From IMG/VR virus record IMGVR_UViG_3300031857_000135, positions 1 to 64,000 of that record: 64,000 bases of DNA. One strand, given 5' to 3'. The notes under the pieces are model-generated. The model had not been told where the DNA came from and did no database searches. It worked only from the letters and a program-made list of their open reading frames with translations. This document shows positions 26,344 through 35,024 of the stretch, one piece after another. Position numbers and translations under genes: made by a program. Numbering within the stretch: the first letter of the stretch is position 1; every line of letters begins with the position of its first letter. This stretch comes from a virus.

Positions 26344-28238
26344 TGGAAAAGTACTCGCTGTTTTCTGGTAGGGCAGACTCCGGAGCTCCACTCATTCATC
26401 GAGTGGAGCCCGGATCTTCCTATGGTCTTGGTGAGACCGAAGGTCTTTCCAAGACAGCATCGGGGGAGCATCTTCCAGAAGTAATTGAACTTATTGAGTC
26501 AATCAGTGCACAGCCTGGTCGGTTGTATCTTGTAAATTCGGCTTTGGGTGCAGGTGAATACGTAGGATTCAATCTGCGAGGGGACTGGTTTACAGAAGCA
26601 GGACTACGCCGCACTCCTCGTGGATTTGAACAAATTCCTGTATGGGATATCGATGCTCGGAGAAGGGCTGCCAACGATACGGAAGCTCTGCCCCGATGGG
26701 GCTCTCTTACCTGGGGATATCCTACTTTCTACAATGCGCACAGATTTAGACATCATATAAATAAAGATCCAAATAAGGCGTATGGATTTATTCTAGGAGC
26801 TTTCTGGGATGACCGCATGAAGCGAGTCATCTTGGTTTCTGAGCTCATCAAGGAGATGTGCGCTAAGCAGGGCGCTCTGGATCTCTATACTCGTATTGAG
26901 AATGGAGAATTTCCTGATTCTTCAATGGGCTCAAAGGTTCCGTATGACAGATGCTCTATATGTGATTTTCATGCCAGGACTCCTATGGAGTATTGCAAGC
27001 ACGTCCAGCGCGGAGCCCCGCCTCCATATGGCATGAAAGCCATGCTCCCAGATGGGCGGGTTTGCGGCGTGTACAACGACTATCCGAGGTTCTTTGACGA
27101 TTCCTTCGTATTTGTCGGTGCAGAAAGATCTGCAAAGGTAATGTCGAACGTTACTTCTATGATTTCTGGACAGAACGCATACAATCAGAATATCTATCCT
27201 TTTAATCCAGTTTCTATGAAGATCGCTTCTGCTCCTGAACAGAAGCCCGTGAAAACACAGATTCCTGATGTAGTTGTAGAAGAGCGTCTTACGCGAGTTT
27301 TAGGTATGATTCCCACTTCGAGTGGGCTTGAGCGCGAAGCTCTTCGCTTCTTCATGCAGGAGCGTATGGCAGAGGAGCGCTTGCTTACGGGATCACTATC
27401 TGCGACAGAGCTCGAGATGTGGAGAGACATCTCCACAAGAACATTTCAGAAAAAATATGGAGTAGAGCCTAAACAAATCTCGCATCTAAAGCAGCTATTT
27501 AACGACCGAGCCAATGAGGCTTTAGGAGTTAAAACCGCCTCATTCTCCAAGGTAGCAGAGATGCTGAAGAGGATCCCGGCACCGTCAGCATCTCAGATGA
27601 GCTTAGTTCGCAAGGAAGAGATGTGTCTTCCTGAAATTCCAAAAGATATTCTCGATCGAATGGCAGAAAATCCTGGACCTAATCTCCGAGCTGCTGCGAG
27701 ACTTGGCATCGTACTACGCCCGCGCGAGTTTCAGAGAGTTCTTCTAATACGTAAAGATCCAGATCTCGCAAATTCACTTTACGATTCAAACCAGGTGTTC
27801 GCTCCAAGTTCCATTCGTATGTCATCCTCACCGTTCGATGCCTCCTCGTATGTTCCTCAAGAGGCCATGGAGTCGATGATCTCCCTGTTGGCACCTCTTC
27901 TCGAGAAAAGATCCTTTGCCCCGTCAGCGATTCGTATTCGAATGATTAAAGAAGGATCTGCAACACCAGTTCCTTCTCCCACACATATAGGGGGTTTGGA
28001 GGAGCTTTCAGATCTTTACAATGCGTATAGACTGGGTATCATCGATCGTAAACCAGATCTCTCCACGGTATCTATGCCCTCAGTATTCTCTACACGCATA
28101 GAAGACGACGCAAAACTTGCGGATGACTCTTCGGCTCTATCAAATATCCTTCTTCATGTTGCCTACTGGCCCGGTCTTACATTAGGATTGGGACAGCAGG
28201 CTGAGGGATCAGATCCCGAAGACGCCCTTCAACCCTAA
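26343..28238 (+). CDS. Putative prohead maturation protease
   Basis: 631 residues. The N-terminal half (about 45-260) has the order seen in a phage protein family often placed at the protease position: LVNSALGAGEYVG-FNLRGDWF, then FYNAHRFRHHINKDPNKAYG with candidate catalytic His, a DDRMKRVILVSEL strand, then SSMGSKVPYD with a candidate nucleophile Ser. A Cys4 module (CSICDFHARTPMEYCKH) is set directly after that Ser. The C-terminal half is helical and carries K-x-A motifs (KTASFSKVAE), possibly scaffold-like. Position before a repeat-rich internal protein and the capsid gene supports the call. The catalytic residues are inferred from the pattern, not tested. Confidence 0.6.
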   Translation: MEKYSLFSGRADSGAPLIHRVEPGSSYGLGETEGLSKTASGEHLPEVIELIESISAQPGRLYLVNSALGAGEYVGFNLRGDWFTEAGLRRTPRGFEQIPVWDIDARRRAANDTEALPRWGSLTWGYPTFYNAHRFRHHINKDPNKAYGFILGAFWDDRMKRVILVSELIKEMCAKQGALDLYTRIENGEFPDSSMGSKVPYDRCSICDFHARTPMEYCKHVQRGAPPPYGMKAMLPDGRVCGVYNDYPRFFDDSFVFVGAERSAKVMSNVTSMISGQNAYNQNIYPFNPVSMKIASAPEQKPVKTQIPDVVVEERLTRVLGMIPTSSGLEREALRFFMQERMAEERLLTGSLSATELEMWRDISTRTFQKKYGVEPKQISHLKQLFNDRANEALGVKTASFSKVAEMLKRIPAPSASQMSLVRKEEMCLPEIPKDILDRMAENPGPNLRAAARLGIVLRPREFQRVLLIRKDPDLANSLYDSNQVFAPSSIRMSSSPFDASSYVPQEAMESMISLLAPLLEKRSFAPSAIRIRMIKEGSATPVPSPTHIGGLEELSDLYNAYRLGIIDRKPDLSTVSMPSVFSTRIEDDAKLADDSSALSNILLHVAYWPGLTLGLGQQAEGSDPEDALQP

Positions 28239-28256
28239 ACTCAAGTGAGAACACAA

Positions 28257-29597
28257 ATGTCACTGCTATCGGAGCTTGAAGCACGGGGCGTCACCGCCGA
28301 AGATTTAGAAAAGGCTGCCGCAGTTCGTTTGTTCGAAAAGGCTGCTGCAGCTGAGGGTGTCGATCTCAACGATCTGGACGAGAGCCGGGTCGAAGAACTG
28401 TTCAACCACTTCGTTTCCACTTCCACCGAGAAAGAGGCTTCCGCCATGAATGACAAGATTGTAGAGCTCTTCGAGAAGACCGCTTCTGCTGAGGGTATCG
28501 ACCTGGACGATATGAGCGACGAGGATCTTGCTGCTCTTTACAACCATTACATCGAGAACGTTCTTCCTGAGCAGATTGCGGCTGAGGAGGAGCTAGAGAA
28601 GGATGCCTCCGACGAGGAGGCCGTTTTTGAGCTCTTCGAGAAGACCGCTTCTGCCGAGGGCATCGATCTCGATGATATGAGCGACGAGGATCTTGTTGCG
28701 CTGTTTAGTGACTATGTAGAGAACGTGCTCCCCCTCCAGCTCGAGGACGCGGACAGCATTGAGGACCTGGATAAGGTTGCTGATGCCGACGAGAAGTTGG
28801 CTGAAGCCGAGATTCTTGGTCGGCATATGGCTCGCGCCTATGTTGATGAAGTAGAGAAGGTCGGTGCCGCGAAAAAGGAGGGCCCATCTCTTCGTGATCG
28901 GGCTCAGAGATTTGGCCGCAGCTATATGTCCGCGCTGAAGGGCGAGGAGTTCCGCGAGGGCAGAAAGACCTACGGCGGTAGGATGGCCCGAGCTGAGCGG
29001 CGTCTGGGGCTCGACAAGAGAATGGGCCGTGCGTCCGCCAGCAACGTCGGAAAATCAAAGATGCTCCGCGGCGGCCTAAAGACCGTGGGCGCGTACGCTA
29101 TTCCGGCTGCAGTAGTAGCCGGTGGTACGGCTGCTGCGATGCGTAAGGAAGGAAGTTTCACTGAGGAGGAGGCAGAGGCTCTGCTGCTCATCGACGCTGA
29201 GTTTGGTGAGGATGTCGCCGAGGATGTTGCTGAGAAGGTTGCTGCTGCCAGCCTGAAGAAGCGCGTGCTTTCTCGTGTTTCCAGTGCGCGAGAGAGATTA
29301 GCAGACCTCACCTACAAGAAGAAGAAGGGTCTCGCCCGGGCCGGTGAGCTTCTGAGCGGCAGTCGCCTTGCCCGCATGCGGAAGTACACAGGTCAGAAGA
29401 AGGGCGTACTTGCTGCCGCTCGCGGTAGAGGCCCTGACAACCGCGAGGCGCGTAGAGTGCTTGCAGCGAGAGGTGCTGCTGGTGGTGCAGCCGCACTGGC
29501 AGCCGGCGGCGGCGCGTACGCCATGCACAAGAAGGGCTCCGGTGACGTTGAGGATCTTGCCATCGAGATGCTTGACTTCGCTGGATACGACGTCTGA
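28257..29597 (+). CDS. Scaffold-like or internal head protein with acidic tandem repeats and basic C-terminus
   Basis: 446 residues from ATG 28257 (AAGTGAG 7 bases upstream); the GTG at 28245 is an alternative. The N-terminal half holds three related units of about 46-55 residues, each with LFEKxAxAEG-[VI]DL then an acidic segment; two copies are nearly identical in DNA. The C-terminal half is strongly basic (RDRAQRFGRSYMSALKG...) with two Gly/Ala hydrophobic segments (AIPAAVVAGGTAAAM, GAAGGAAALAAGGGAYAM). The acidic/basic split and the repeated K-x-A sites recall scaffolds or internal proteins. It lies between the protease candidate and the capsid gene. Confidence 0.6.
   Translation: MSLLSELEARGVTAEDLEKAAAVRLFEKAAAAEGVDLNDLDESRVEELFNHFVSTSTEKEASAMNDKIVELFEKTASAEGIDLDDMSDEDLAALYNHYIENVLPEQIAAEEELEKDASDEEAVFELFEKTASAEGIDLDDMSDEDLVALFSDYVENVLPLQLEDADSIEDLDKVADADEKLAEAEILGRHMARAYVDEVEKVGAAKKEGPSLRDRAQRFGRSYMSALKGEEFREGRKTYGGRMARAERRLGLDKRMGRASASNVGKSKMLRGGLKTVGAYAIPAAVVAGGTAAAMRKEGSFTEEEAEALLLIDAEFGEDVAEDVAEKVAAASLKKRVLSRVSSARERLADLTYKKKKGLARAGELLSGSRLARMRKYTGQKKGVLAAARGRGPDNREARRVLAARGAAGGAAALAAGGGAYAMHKKGSGDVEDLAIEMLDFAGYDV
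28464..28740 (+). repeat. 165 bp direct repeat, two near-identical copies
   Basis: The segment beginning GAGCTCTTCGAGAAGACCGC at 28464 recurs at 28629 with a 165 bp period (55 codons) and few synonymous changes. A more diverged copy lies near 28329. The repeat keeps frame and encodes the acidic LFEKTASAEGIDLDDMSDEDL unit. The high DNA identity points to a recent in-frame duplication. Confidence 0.85.
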
Positions 29598-29603
29598 TGA
29601 CAC

Positions 29604-29646
29604 ACACGGCGCCATCTTCTGTTCTTGCCGGGAGATGGCGCCGTGT
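29604..29646 (+). terminator. 14 bp perfect hairpin, terminator or translational block
   Basis: ACACGGCGCCATCT (29604-29617) and its exact complement at 29633-29646 flank a 15-base loop, 7 bases after the preceding stop. It could end transcription, although no clean T-run follows. The right arm contains the GTG at 29643 and the loop edge holds GGGAG, so the structure would also hide the ribosome site of the next gene. Confidence 0.7.
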
Positions 29647-29924
29647 TTGATCTCACTTGGATCTTTTTTGTCGATGAGCTGACAAAGATAGCATCTAATA
29701 GAGCATCGGATACTCTTCGTGTTCCGGGTACCGCAAATGGCACGCCCAGAGGACTAGCGAAGCCTGCCCTCGCAAGTGGACAAAATCTCGCAAAGTTTCA
29801 AGCAGCCGGACCCTCTAAAGCGCTGGTGACCGGCTCATCTCCGACAGCACACAATCCCACTTCCACACTCTCGGCAGGAACTACAGGTTTTGTAGGGATG
29901 CCGGCACCCCCTCCCGTCGAGTAG
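29643..29924 (+). CDS. Small virion-like protein with FFxDExxKxA tag
   Basis: 93 residues if the GTG at 29643 is used (GGGAG 8 bases upstream); TTG at 29625 is the alternative. The first ~20 residues form a hydrophobic/amphipathic tag ending in K-x-A-S (FDLTWIFFVDELTKIAS), closely like the tags of the proteins at 43016 and 52766. The rest is a low-complexity Ala/Gly/Pro/Ser/Thr chain without predicted fold. The start lies inside a strong hairpin. Function is unknown; the tag links it to the other virion proteins. Confidence 0.5.
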   Translation: MFDLTWIFFVDELTKIASNRASDTLRVPGTANGTPRGLAKPALASGQNLAKFQAAGPSKALVTGSSPTAHNPTSTLSAGTTGFVGMPAPPPVE

Positions 29925-29933
29925 AGGCATACG

Positions 29934-31592
29934 ATGAGCAACTACAGAAGCATGATCGACCAGGCCCTTGAGGCCGCTCGTGCTCGTGCTCACACTCCCG
30001 TTGAGACTGTAAAAGCCGCCTCTGCCGAAGATGCACTCATCAAGGAGGCAAACGATCTCGCAAACGCACTCGAGTTCGTTTCCCTTAGCGCTTCGGGCGG
30101 TGATAACGCTGCTGGGTTTCGACAGGAGATGATCCGCGACTTCTACAAGAGCGCCACTAGTCCAGCACAGGGACCTACAGCCGCCTCTGGCGTACAGGGA
30201 ATTGCTCCCGCTGCGGGTAAGAAAAAGCTCGCCCCTGTTGGACTGGTAGGAGGCAATAGCCCTGTGCAGGGATCTACTACTCCCGAGGCTCGCGACGGCC
30301 AGAAGACTCTCCTTGAGTCGTTTAAGCAGGGCAGTGGTCAGTCCCTCTACGACATGCTTATGAGCAATAAGACTGCTGGCGCAGGCGGTCCCGCAGAGCA
30401 CGACTCAGAGACGATGGCCGGCGTCGGTACAGCGAATGAGAACTCAACGTACCGCAAGACGCTTCATACAAACGAAGGTCCTGTCAACGCCAACCGCCGT
30501 GATCTAAAGAAGAATACGCGCGCTCGGCTTGCGGAGGTCTTTGGACACACCAACGATACCCTTGGGGATGCAACCGCAGCGCAAATCTTCCCACAGGCCG
30601 CATCTCGCGGAAACCTCAAGATTGCGTCCGCGTCACGCACGCGGAGGTTACTTCAGGTAAATAAAGAAGCAGGGATGGAGAAAGAGGCTATCCTAGGTGC
30701 TGTGCGTAATCTATTCCGAGGTGGCGCTAACGCAGCCGCCGGCGCAGCTCCCAAACTTAAGAACTTTAAGAAAGCCCCCAGTGCAGCCCCGAATACACCC
30801 CCTTATTATCGCCCAACTCCAGGCCCAACTCCAGGCCCAACTCCAGGCCCAACTCCCAAGTCGGGTAGGTATCAGAAATACCAAAAAGCTAGACAAGCTG
30901 CCGCTGCAGGTCCGTCATTTCGCGAGAGAATACGAAACTTTATTGGAACACCCGAAGAGGTTGCTAAAAAACGGCAAGCTATAACGGATGATATCGGACG
31001 CGTTCGCCAAGTGACCGACCTTGTTACCGACACATTGCCTAACGCGGTGAGAGGCATCGGTGACGCTGGACAGCGCTTCCTTAATTTCGTCAGAAGAACG
31101 CCGCAGCCCGCTGTACAAGAGGGCATGAGTGACACTACCAAGGCTCTTCTCGGAATTGGAGGAGCCACTGCTGCTGGTGGTCTCGGCTTGATGGCACTCA
31201 AGGGGATGTCAAGCGACGGCCGTGAGGCAACAGCGAGTGCGTTTCCGCTGACTCTCAGCCTTCTTGAAAAACGCGCTGACCAGCTCCACGCGGGTCTTGG
31301 TGGACTTGCGTTTGGCCCCCTCGGTGCCGGCGTAGGAGCGGATAACGATAGAGGTTTTCGTGCTATGGGCGGCTCTCTGGTCGGTGGTACGGCTGGTGGC
31401 ATGTTGGGAGCCTTACCCGGCCTGGCCCTAAATGCGCCAGGGGCAGCCTCTTTAGGCGGCGCTTTAGGTGGAATGCTCGGAAGCGGCCTTGGCGGATATA
31501 TGGGTCACGGATCTATTTCTGACCGTGAGAAGCTTCTCGTACTAAAGCAAAAAGCAGAGCTTGAAGCTGCCCGCCAGCGGGGAGAAATCTGA
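29934..31592 (+). CDS. Putative internal/ejection protein with long glycine-zipper C-terminus
   Basis: 552 residues. The N-terminal part is helical with K-x-A motifs (KAASAED, KEAND, KSAT, KTAG, KIASAS, KEAG, KEAILG). A (PGPT)n linker near 300 separates it from a basic helical section. The C-terminal ~150 residues hold several Gly/Ala-rich hydrophobic stretches (GIGGATAAGGLGLMAL; GLGGLAFGPLGAGVG; GGSLVGGTAGGMLGALPGLAL; GGALGGMLGSGLGGYMG), then a charged helix. Such a tail could form or line a membrane channel. That is inference; no named family is recognised. Confidence 0.6.
   Translation: MSNYRSMIDQALEAARARAHTPVETVKAASAEDALIKEANDLANALEFVSLSASGGDNAAGFRQEMIRDFYKSATSPAQGPTAASGVQGIAPAAGKKKLAPVGLVGGNSPVQGSTTPEARDGQKTLLESFKQGSGQSLYDMLMSNKTAGAGGPAEHDSETMAGVGTANENSTYRKTLHTNEGPVNANRRDLKKNTRARLAEVFGHTNDTLGDATAAQIFPQAASRGNLKIASASRTRRLLQVNKEAGMEKEAILGAVRNLFRGGANAAAGAAPKLKNFKKAPSAAPNTPPYYRPTPGPTPGPTPGPTPKSGRYQKYQKARQAAAAGPSFRERIRNFIGTPEEVAKKRQAITDDIGRVRQVTDLVTDTLPNAVRGIGDAGQRFLNFVRRTPQPAVQEGMSDTTKALLGIGGATAAGGLGLMALKGMSSDGREATASAFPLTLSLLEKRADQLHAGLGGLAFGPLGAGVGADNDRGFRAMGGSLVGGTAGGMLGALPGLALNAPGAASLGGALGGMLGSGLGGYMGHGSISDREKLLVLKQKAELEAARQRGEI
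30812..30855 (+). repeat. 12 bp tandem repeat encoding Pro-Gly-Pro-Thr
   Basis: About 3.5 copies of CCCAACTCCAGG in frame within the gene at 29934-31592, encoding a (PTPG)n linker. Copies are identical, so replication slippage could change the linker length. Confidence 0.85.
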
Positions 31593-31807
31593 TGAGATCC
31601 CACTCACTGGCGGAGTACTCTGTACTCTTTGATGAGATTGATTCAGGTCGCTTTGGCGATCATGTCAAAGAAGCGCTATATGGAGTTTGCGAAGGCATGG
31701 CTTCTTCAGTACAATCGCACTACGAGAAGAAGGCATCGTCTCCAACTTCCATGACAGAAGAAGATGCGCGGCAAGCACGCCTGAATCAACTTCTACGAAA
31801 GTTCTAA
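31592..31807 (+). CDS. Small hypothetical protein
   Basis: 71 residues; the start overlaps the previous stop (TGATG). It is helical and charged, with one tag-like motif (YEKKASSPTS, about 44-53). It lies between the glycine-zipper protein and a coiled-coil protein in the operon that ends with the capsid gene, so it is probably a minor virion or assembly protein. No family is recognised. Confidence 0.5.
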   Translation: MRSHSLAEYSVLFDEIDSGRFGDHVKEALYGVCEGMASSVQSHYEKKASSPTSMTEEDARQARLNQLLRKF

Positions 31808-31822
31808 TTGCGAGGACTGCAA

Positions 31823-32188
31823 ATGCTAAAGATCGGAAGTGCAGAACTGGCAGTAGTCTCCGCAAGGAGCGCTGCCACCATTCGCTCGCTGACTGAAAAG
31901 GTCGCGAGCCTGGAGCAGGAGAACGTCCAGCTCCGCACAAAGCTTGCCTCGATTGCGCGCGACCACAAGGTTGCTGAGATTGCGCGTGAGATGGAGGACA
32001 AGGGTCTGAACGCCCACATGACGTTCGAAGAGAAGATCGCGCACATTCGGGGCCATGCGCATCTTGAGAACGTACAAGAGGCGGTCAAGATGGCGAGTGC
32101 GGGCAATGTCCGCCTTGCCGATGTTTCGAATCAGCCGGGGTCTTCAGCCCTGGATGCCCTCACCTCCTTCTGCCTTACTGGCGAATAA
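31823..32188 (+). CDS. Coiled-coil small virion-like protein
   Basis: 121 residues from ATG 31823 (GAGG 7 bases upstream), preferred to TTG 31808. Residues about 15-60 form a heptad-rich coiled coil (AATIRSLTEKVASLEQENVQLRTKLASIARD). K-x-A-S motifs occur within it (KVAS, KLAS) and later (KMAS). The C-terminus is short and polar. It is immediately upstream of the two highly expressed head genes. A scaffold-like or head-vertex role is possible; nothing more specific can be read. Confidence 0.5.
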   Translation: MLKIGSAELAVVSARSAATIRSLTEKVASLEQENVQLRTKLASIARDHKVAEIAREMEDKGLNAHMTFEEKIAHIRGHAHLENVQEAVKMASAGNVRLADVSNQPGSSALDALTSFCLTGE

Positions 32189-32200
32189 CTGGAGATCCCT

Positions 32201-32791
32201 ATGGCTGGACAGTTCGTCACGATTCTGAATCCTGGGTACTCGACCCTCTACACGCGCGATCTTGCTTACCAGGCAAGTGCAAATGTTGAGGGCAGCGCCA
32301 CTATGAACGTATTCAACCCGGATGCTACCCATCCTCTCCAGGAGGGTGAGTGGCTGCAGCTGTCGGGTGGTAAGTTCACACGCAGCCTCGCATCTGGCGC
32401 AGTTACGGGCTCTGGCTCAGCTTCTGCTCTTGCGATTGTAGATGATGCACAGAACGCAGCTGCGTCGCGTCCCTGCTTCATGTACTTCCAGGAGCGGGGC
32501 CGCTACGATGCCCAGTTCACCCGGAAGGCACACTGCATCACAGGTCCTTCAGGATTTGAGTTCCGGACAAAGATGATTGTCTGCGACTCAGGCGATGAGG
32601 GTGAGCGGGTGTACGTGTACGTCTGCGAGGATGCCAGCGGGCGCCTTGTCTCTGCGCTGGTTTCCGTCTCTGTAGCTAATGGGGTTTCTTCGGCTGCAGT
32701 TCCCACTACCGGGTCTTGGTACGCCGGTACTATCCTTCAGGTACACGGTACCAACGACGCCACCGTGCTGTTCCAGCCCGGTTTCCGCTAA
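32201..32791 (+). CDS. Putative capsid decoration protein
   Basis: 196 residues, 30 bp upstream of the major capsid gene. It is beta-rich with small residues (AGQFVTILNPGYST...GEWLQLSGGKFTRSLASGAVTGSGSASALAIVDDA...), typical of head-decoration proteins that trimerise on the shell. Codon use is strongly biased to C/G-ending codons, as in the capsid gene, implying high expression. The assignment rests on position, composition and codon bias rather than a recognised motif. A head fibre or other abundant structural role is also possible. Confidence 0.5.
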   Translation: MAGQFVTILNPGYSTLYTRDLAYQASANVEGSATMNVFNPDATHPLQEGEWLQLSGGKFTRSLASGAVTGSGSASALAIVDDAQNAAASRPCFMYFQERGRYDAQFTRKAHCITGPSGFEFRTKMIVCDSGDEGERVYVYVCEDASGRLVSALVSVSVANGVSSAAVPTTGSWYAGTILQVHGTNDATVLFQPGFR

Positions 32792-32821
32792 TCAATCCCA
32801 CAGTCCCGATAGGAGAACACC

Positions 32822-33955
32822 ATGGATTACTCTGCTGAAATGGTGAATTCGGGCTTCATCGAGCGCCTCGAGACTGAGGGACCGACGAAGACCGCTGCCG
32901 CCTCACTGAACTACATCAAGGACCGCCTGCGCGAGTCCAGCTTCACCGACATGATCGTTCCGAACGAGCGTGTTGTGCGTGGCGACCTCCAGCGCAGCAC
33001 TGAGCACGACACCCTCGTGAAGATCGTCGATATCGAGCCCGGTAGCCGGGCGATGTCGATCAACTTCCGCGGGCAGCCCACTGCTCAGTACGTGAATGGC
33101 AAGCGGTATGCCATCGGCTTCTACACCATCTCGTCCCTCAAGTTCGAGATCGTGGAGCAGGAGCTTATGGCCTACGAGATGCCAATCACCCGTATCATTG
33201 AGGAGAACAGCCTCAAGGATATGGTTGAGGTGAAGGACCGCGAGTTCCTGAACCACGTCGAGTCCTGCGTCAATGCGATGCAGGCCGAGGGCAACAGCGG
33301 TTCTTCCGCGTTCTCGGTAATCGGCGGTCAGGTCACGATCTCGAAGATCAAGGGTGTGCTGGCTCAGCAGTCGGGCGGCAATGCCACTGACTACACGACC
33401 TACGCCATCCAGCGTCCCGATATCGTCAACATCAAGAAGCTGCTCAAGCGGCAGATCACTGTGGGTGGTGAGACCATCCGCGCTGGTCGCCTGCGTCCGG
33501 CTCTGATGCTGATGACCGAGACCGATGCGGACGACTTCGATCAGTGGACCCATGAGGACTACGGTGATCGTCTTCAGAGCGAGACCGCTCTTGATGGCTA
33601 CACCTACAACAAGGTCCTGGGTCTGCGGATCATCCGCACGATCAAGAACGACATCCTGCGTGAGGGCAACGTCTACGTCTTCACCTCGCCCGAGTTCTTC
33701 GGCCGCAACTACACCCTGAACGATGTGAAGTTCTACATCGACAAGGTTGCGAACCGGATCTTCTGGCAGGCGTGGATGGACGTCGGCATGGGCTTCGGCA
33801 ACATCGCTGCGGTGGTGAAGCTCGAGCTCTACCCGGGCGATGCTTCGAACACGGCTGCCAACAGCTCCGTGATCCCGGTTGAGGAGAGCGACATCGGCGC
33901 CCTGAACAACAAGGTTGCCGACGGCCTCACCTTCCCGAGCATCAACGTCTTCTGA
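32822..33955 (+). CDS. Major capsid protein
   Basis: 377 residues with a clear AGGAG site. Codon use is the most biased in the window, as expected for the most abundant virion protein. The chain has the length and order of an HK97-fold capsid protein: an N-terminal arm, an extended-loop region (about 55-110), a spine-helix and P-domain (about 110-170), and a C-terminal A-domain with GLRIIRTIKNDILREGNVYVFTSPEFFGRN. A K-T-A-A-A-S motif lies at 23-28, a plausible maturation cut in a short N-terminal arm. A strong terminator follows directly. The fold is inferred, not computed. Confidence 0.8.
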   Translation: MDYSAEMVNSGFIERLETEGPTKTAAASLNYIKDRLRESSFTDMIVPNERVVRGDLQRSTEHDTLVKIVDIEPGSRAMSINFRGQPTAQYVNGKRYAIGFYTISSLKFEIVEQELMAYEMPITRIIEENSLKDMVEVKDREFLNHVESCVNAMQAEGNSGSSAFSVIGGQVTISKIKGVLAQQSGGNATDYTTYAIQRPDIVNIKKLLKRQITVGGETIRAGRLRPALMLMTETDADDFDQWTHEDYGDRLQSETALDGYTYNKVLGLRIIRTIKNDILREGNVYVFTSPEFFGRNYTLNDVKFYIDKVANRIFWQAWMDVGMGFGNIAAVVKLELYPGDASNTAANSSVIPVEESDIGALNNKVADGLTFPSINVF

Positions 33956-33975
33956 TCGAAGCGTTCGCTGTTCCT

Positions 33976-34009
33976 AAGCCCCGGGCCGAGTTATCGGGCC
34001 GGGGCTTTT
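33976..34009 (+). terminator. Rho-independent terminator after the capsid gene
   Basis: AAGCCCCGG...CCGGGGCTT stem: 9 bp, then one mismatch and 3 more bp closing an AGTTAT loop, followed by TTTT. It lies 20 bp after the capsid stop and isolates the highly expressed capsid unit from the neck genes. Confidence 0.9.
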
Positions 34010-34029
34010 AACTTAAAAAGGAGATGACT

Positions 34030-34557
34030 GTGAAGATCGTCATCCAGAACTCTGTTAGAGATCCTTCGACTCGAGAGCGCCGTCGTGAGCATGTGGCGAT
34101 GGTGACGCCTTCTCCTATGATTGGCGGCGTCCACCTCGCTCCCAGAAGAAGCCGCAGCGCGGATACCCAACAGCTATCGAATCACGATCTGCAGGTCATT
34201 GCAGATATGATCAAGTGTGGAGTACTCAGAGTCTTCCAGGCCTCTCCGTATGTGGAGCTGTCAGAAGGCTTTTTCCGTCCAGCAGCTCCGCCCGCTGTAG
34301 CTGTAGCTCCAGTAGAACCAGAGGTGAAGGCGTCAGAGCCCGAAAGTGTGGAGCCTGTAGCTGCTCTAGAGCCGGAAGAGCCGGAGGTAGTTGCAGAGCC
34401 CGTAGCAGTTGCCGCTGATGACGATGCCCGCAGGGAGGAGCTGATGTCGCTCAAGAATGCCGAGCTGCGTGAACTTCTAAGCAACGCAGGCGGTGGTAGC
34501 GGTACAGGCCTGTCGAAGGCTCAGCTGGTTGACGCCATCCTCGAGAGGTCGACATGA
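34030..34557 (+). CDS. Virion-like protein with SAP/HeH-type C-terminal motif
   Basis: 175 residues from GTG 34030, which has GGAG at ideal distance (the ATG at 34024 touches the GGAG). The N-terminal ~95 residues are a soluble domain. Residues about 95-140 are a Pro/Ala/Glu/Val-rich linker. The C-terminal ~35 residues (MSLKNAELRELLSNAG...GLSKAQLVDAIL) match the helix-extended loop-helix of SAP/HeH DNA-binding motifs. Phages often carry such motifs on head or neck proteins. The position right after the capsid gene agrees with a head-completion or neck role. Confidence 0.55.
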   Translation: MKIVIQNSVRDPSTRERRREHVAMVTPSPMIGGVHLAPRRSRSADTQQLSNHDLQVIADMIKCGVLRVFQASPYVELSEGFFRPAAPPAVAVAPVEPEVKASEPESVEPVAALEPEEPEVVAEPVAVAADDDARREELMSLKNAELRELLSNAGGGSGTGLSKAQLVDAILERST

Positions 34558-35024
34558 TCCGGGTCCATAACATCAGCGACCGTCCGAATTCTCCTTCTCT
34601 CCCGCGCGCGATCGCAGTCGGATCCGTCCTTCTGCGGCCGGGTAAGTTTGTAGAGGTTCCCGAGGAACACATCACACCCTCGCTGCGCAAACTGCACGGC
34701 TCACACATCTGGATCGGAGCAGTACCCGCAGCGAAGTTCATGTCTACGAGCAAGAGCGCTCTTCGGGCACTGAAGACCGACGTATCGCCCATGTCGCAAG
34801 AAGAGGTGCGTGCGTATCTCTCGACTTTAGAGAGGGACGAGCTGCTGCATCTATGCGAGCAGGTGTCCCCGGCGCTCACATTTGAGCGCGCGCCGGGTAA
34901 GGCGATGTTGACCATCCTCCTGTCTCGCGCGATCTTCAGTGAGGGCGCTGTGCTGAACCCAGAGTCCTTCTTCTGGCTTCGACGCTGGACAAAACACGGG
35001 TCCGAGTTTGAGGAGCGTGAGTAA
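34554..35024 (+). CDS. Putative neck or head-completion protein
   Basis: 156 residues, with an ATGA overlap with the gene before it. Mixed alpha/beta N-terminal domain (IAVGSVLLRPGKFVEVPEEHITPSLRKLHGSHIWIG) and helical C-terminal region. It sits in the usual place for head-tail connectors between capsid and sheath genes, and overlaps the next gene by 1 bp. No sequence family is recognised, so the call is positional. Confidence 0.45.
   Translation: MIRVHNISDRPNSPSLPRAIAVGSVLLRPGKFVEVPEEHITPSLRKLHGSHIWIGAVPAAKFMSTSKSALRALKTDVSPMSQEEVRAYLSTLERDELLHLCEQVSPALTFERAPGKAMLTILLSRAIFSEGAVLNPESFFWLRRWTKHGSEFEERE

Noticed and set aside
29835-30401. 188-codon open frame on the minus strand
   Set aside because: Antisense to the 552-residue virion protein, which has a start and a place in the operon; no start signal on the minus strand.
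32903-33553. 216-codon open frame antisense to the capsid gene
   Set aside because: Strong C/G third-position bias of the capsid gene removes stops on the opposite strand; the capsid reading is clear.
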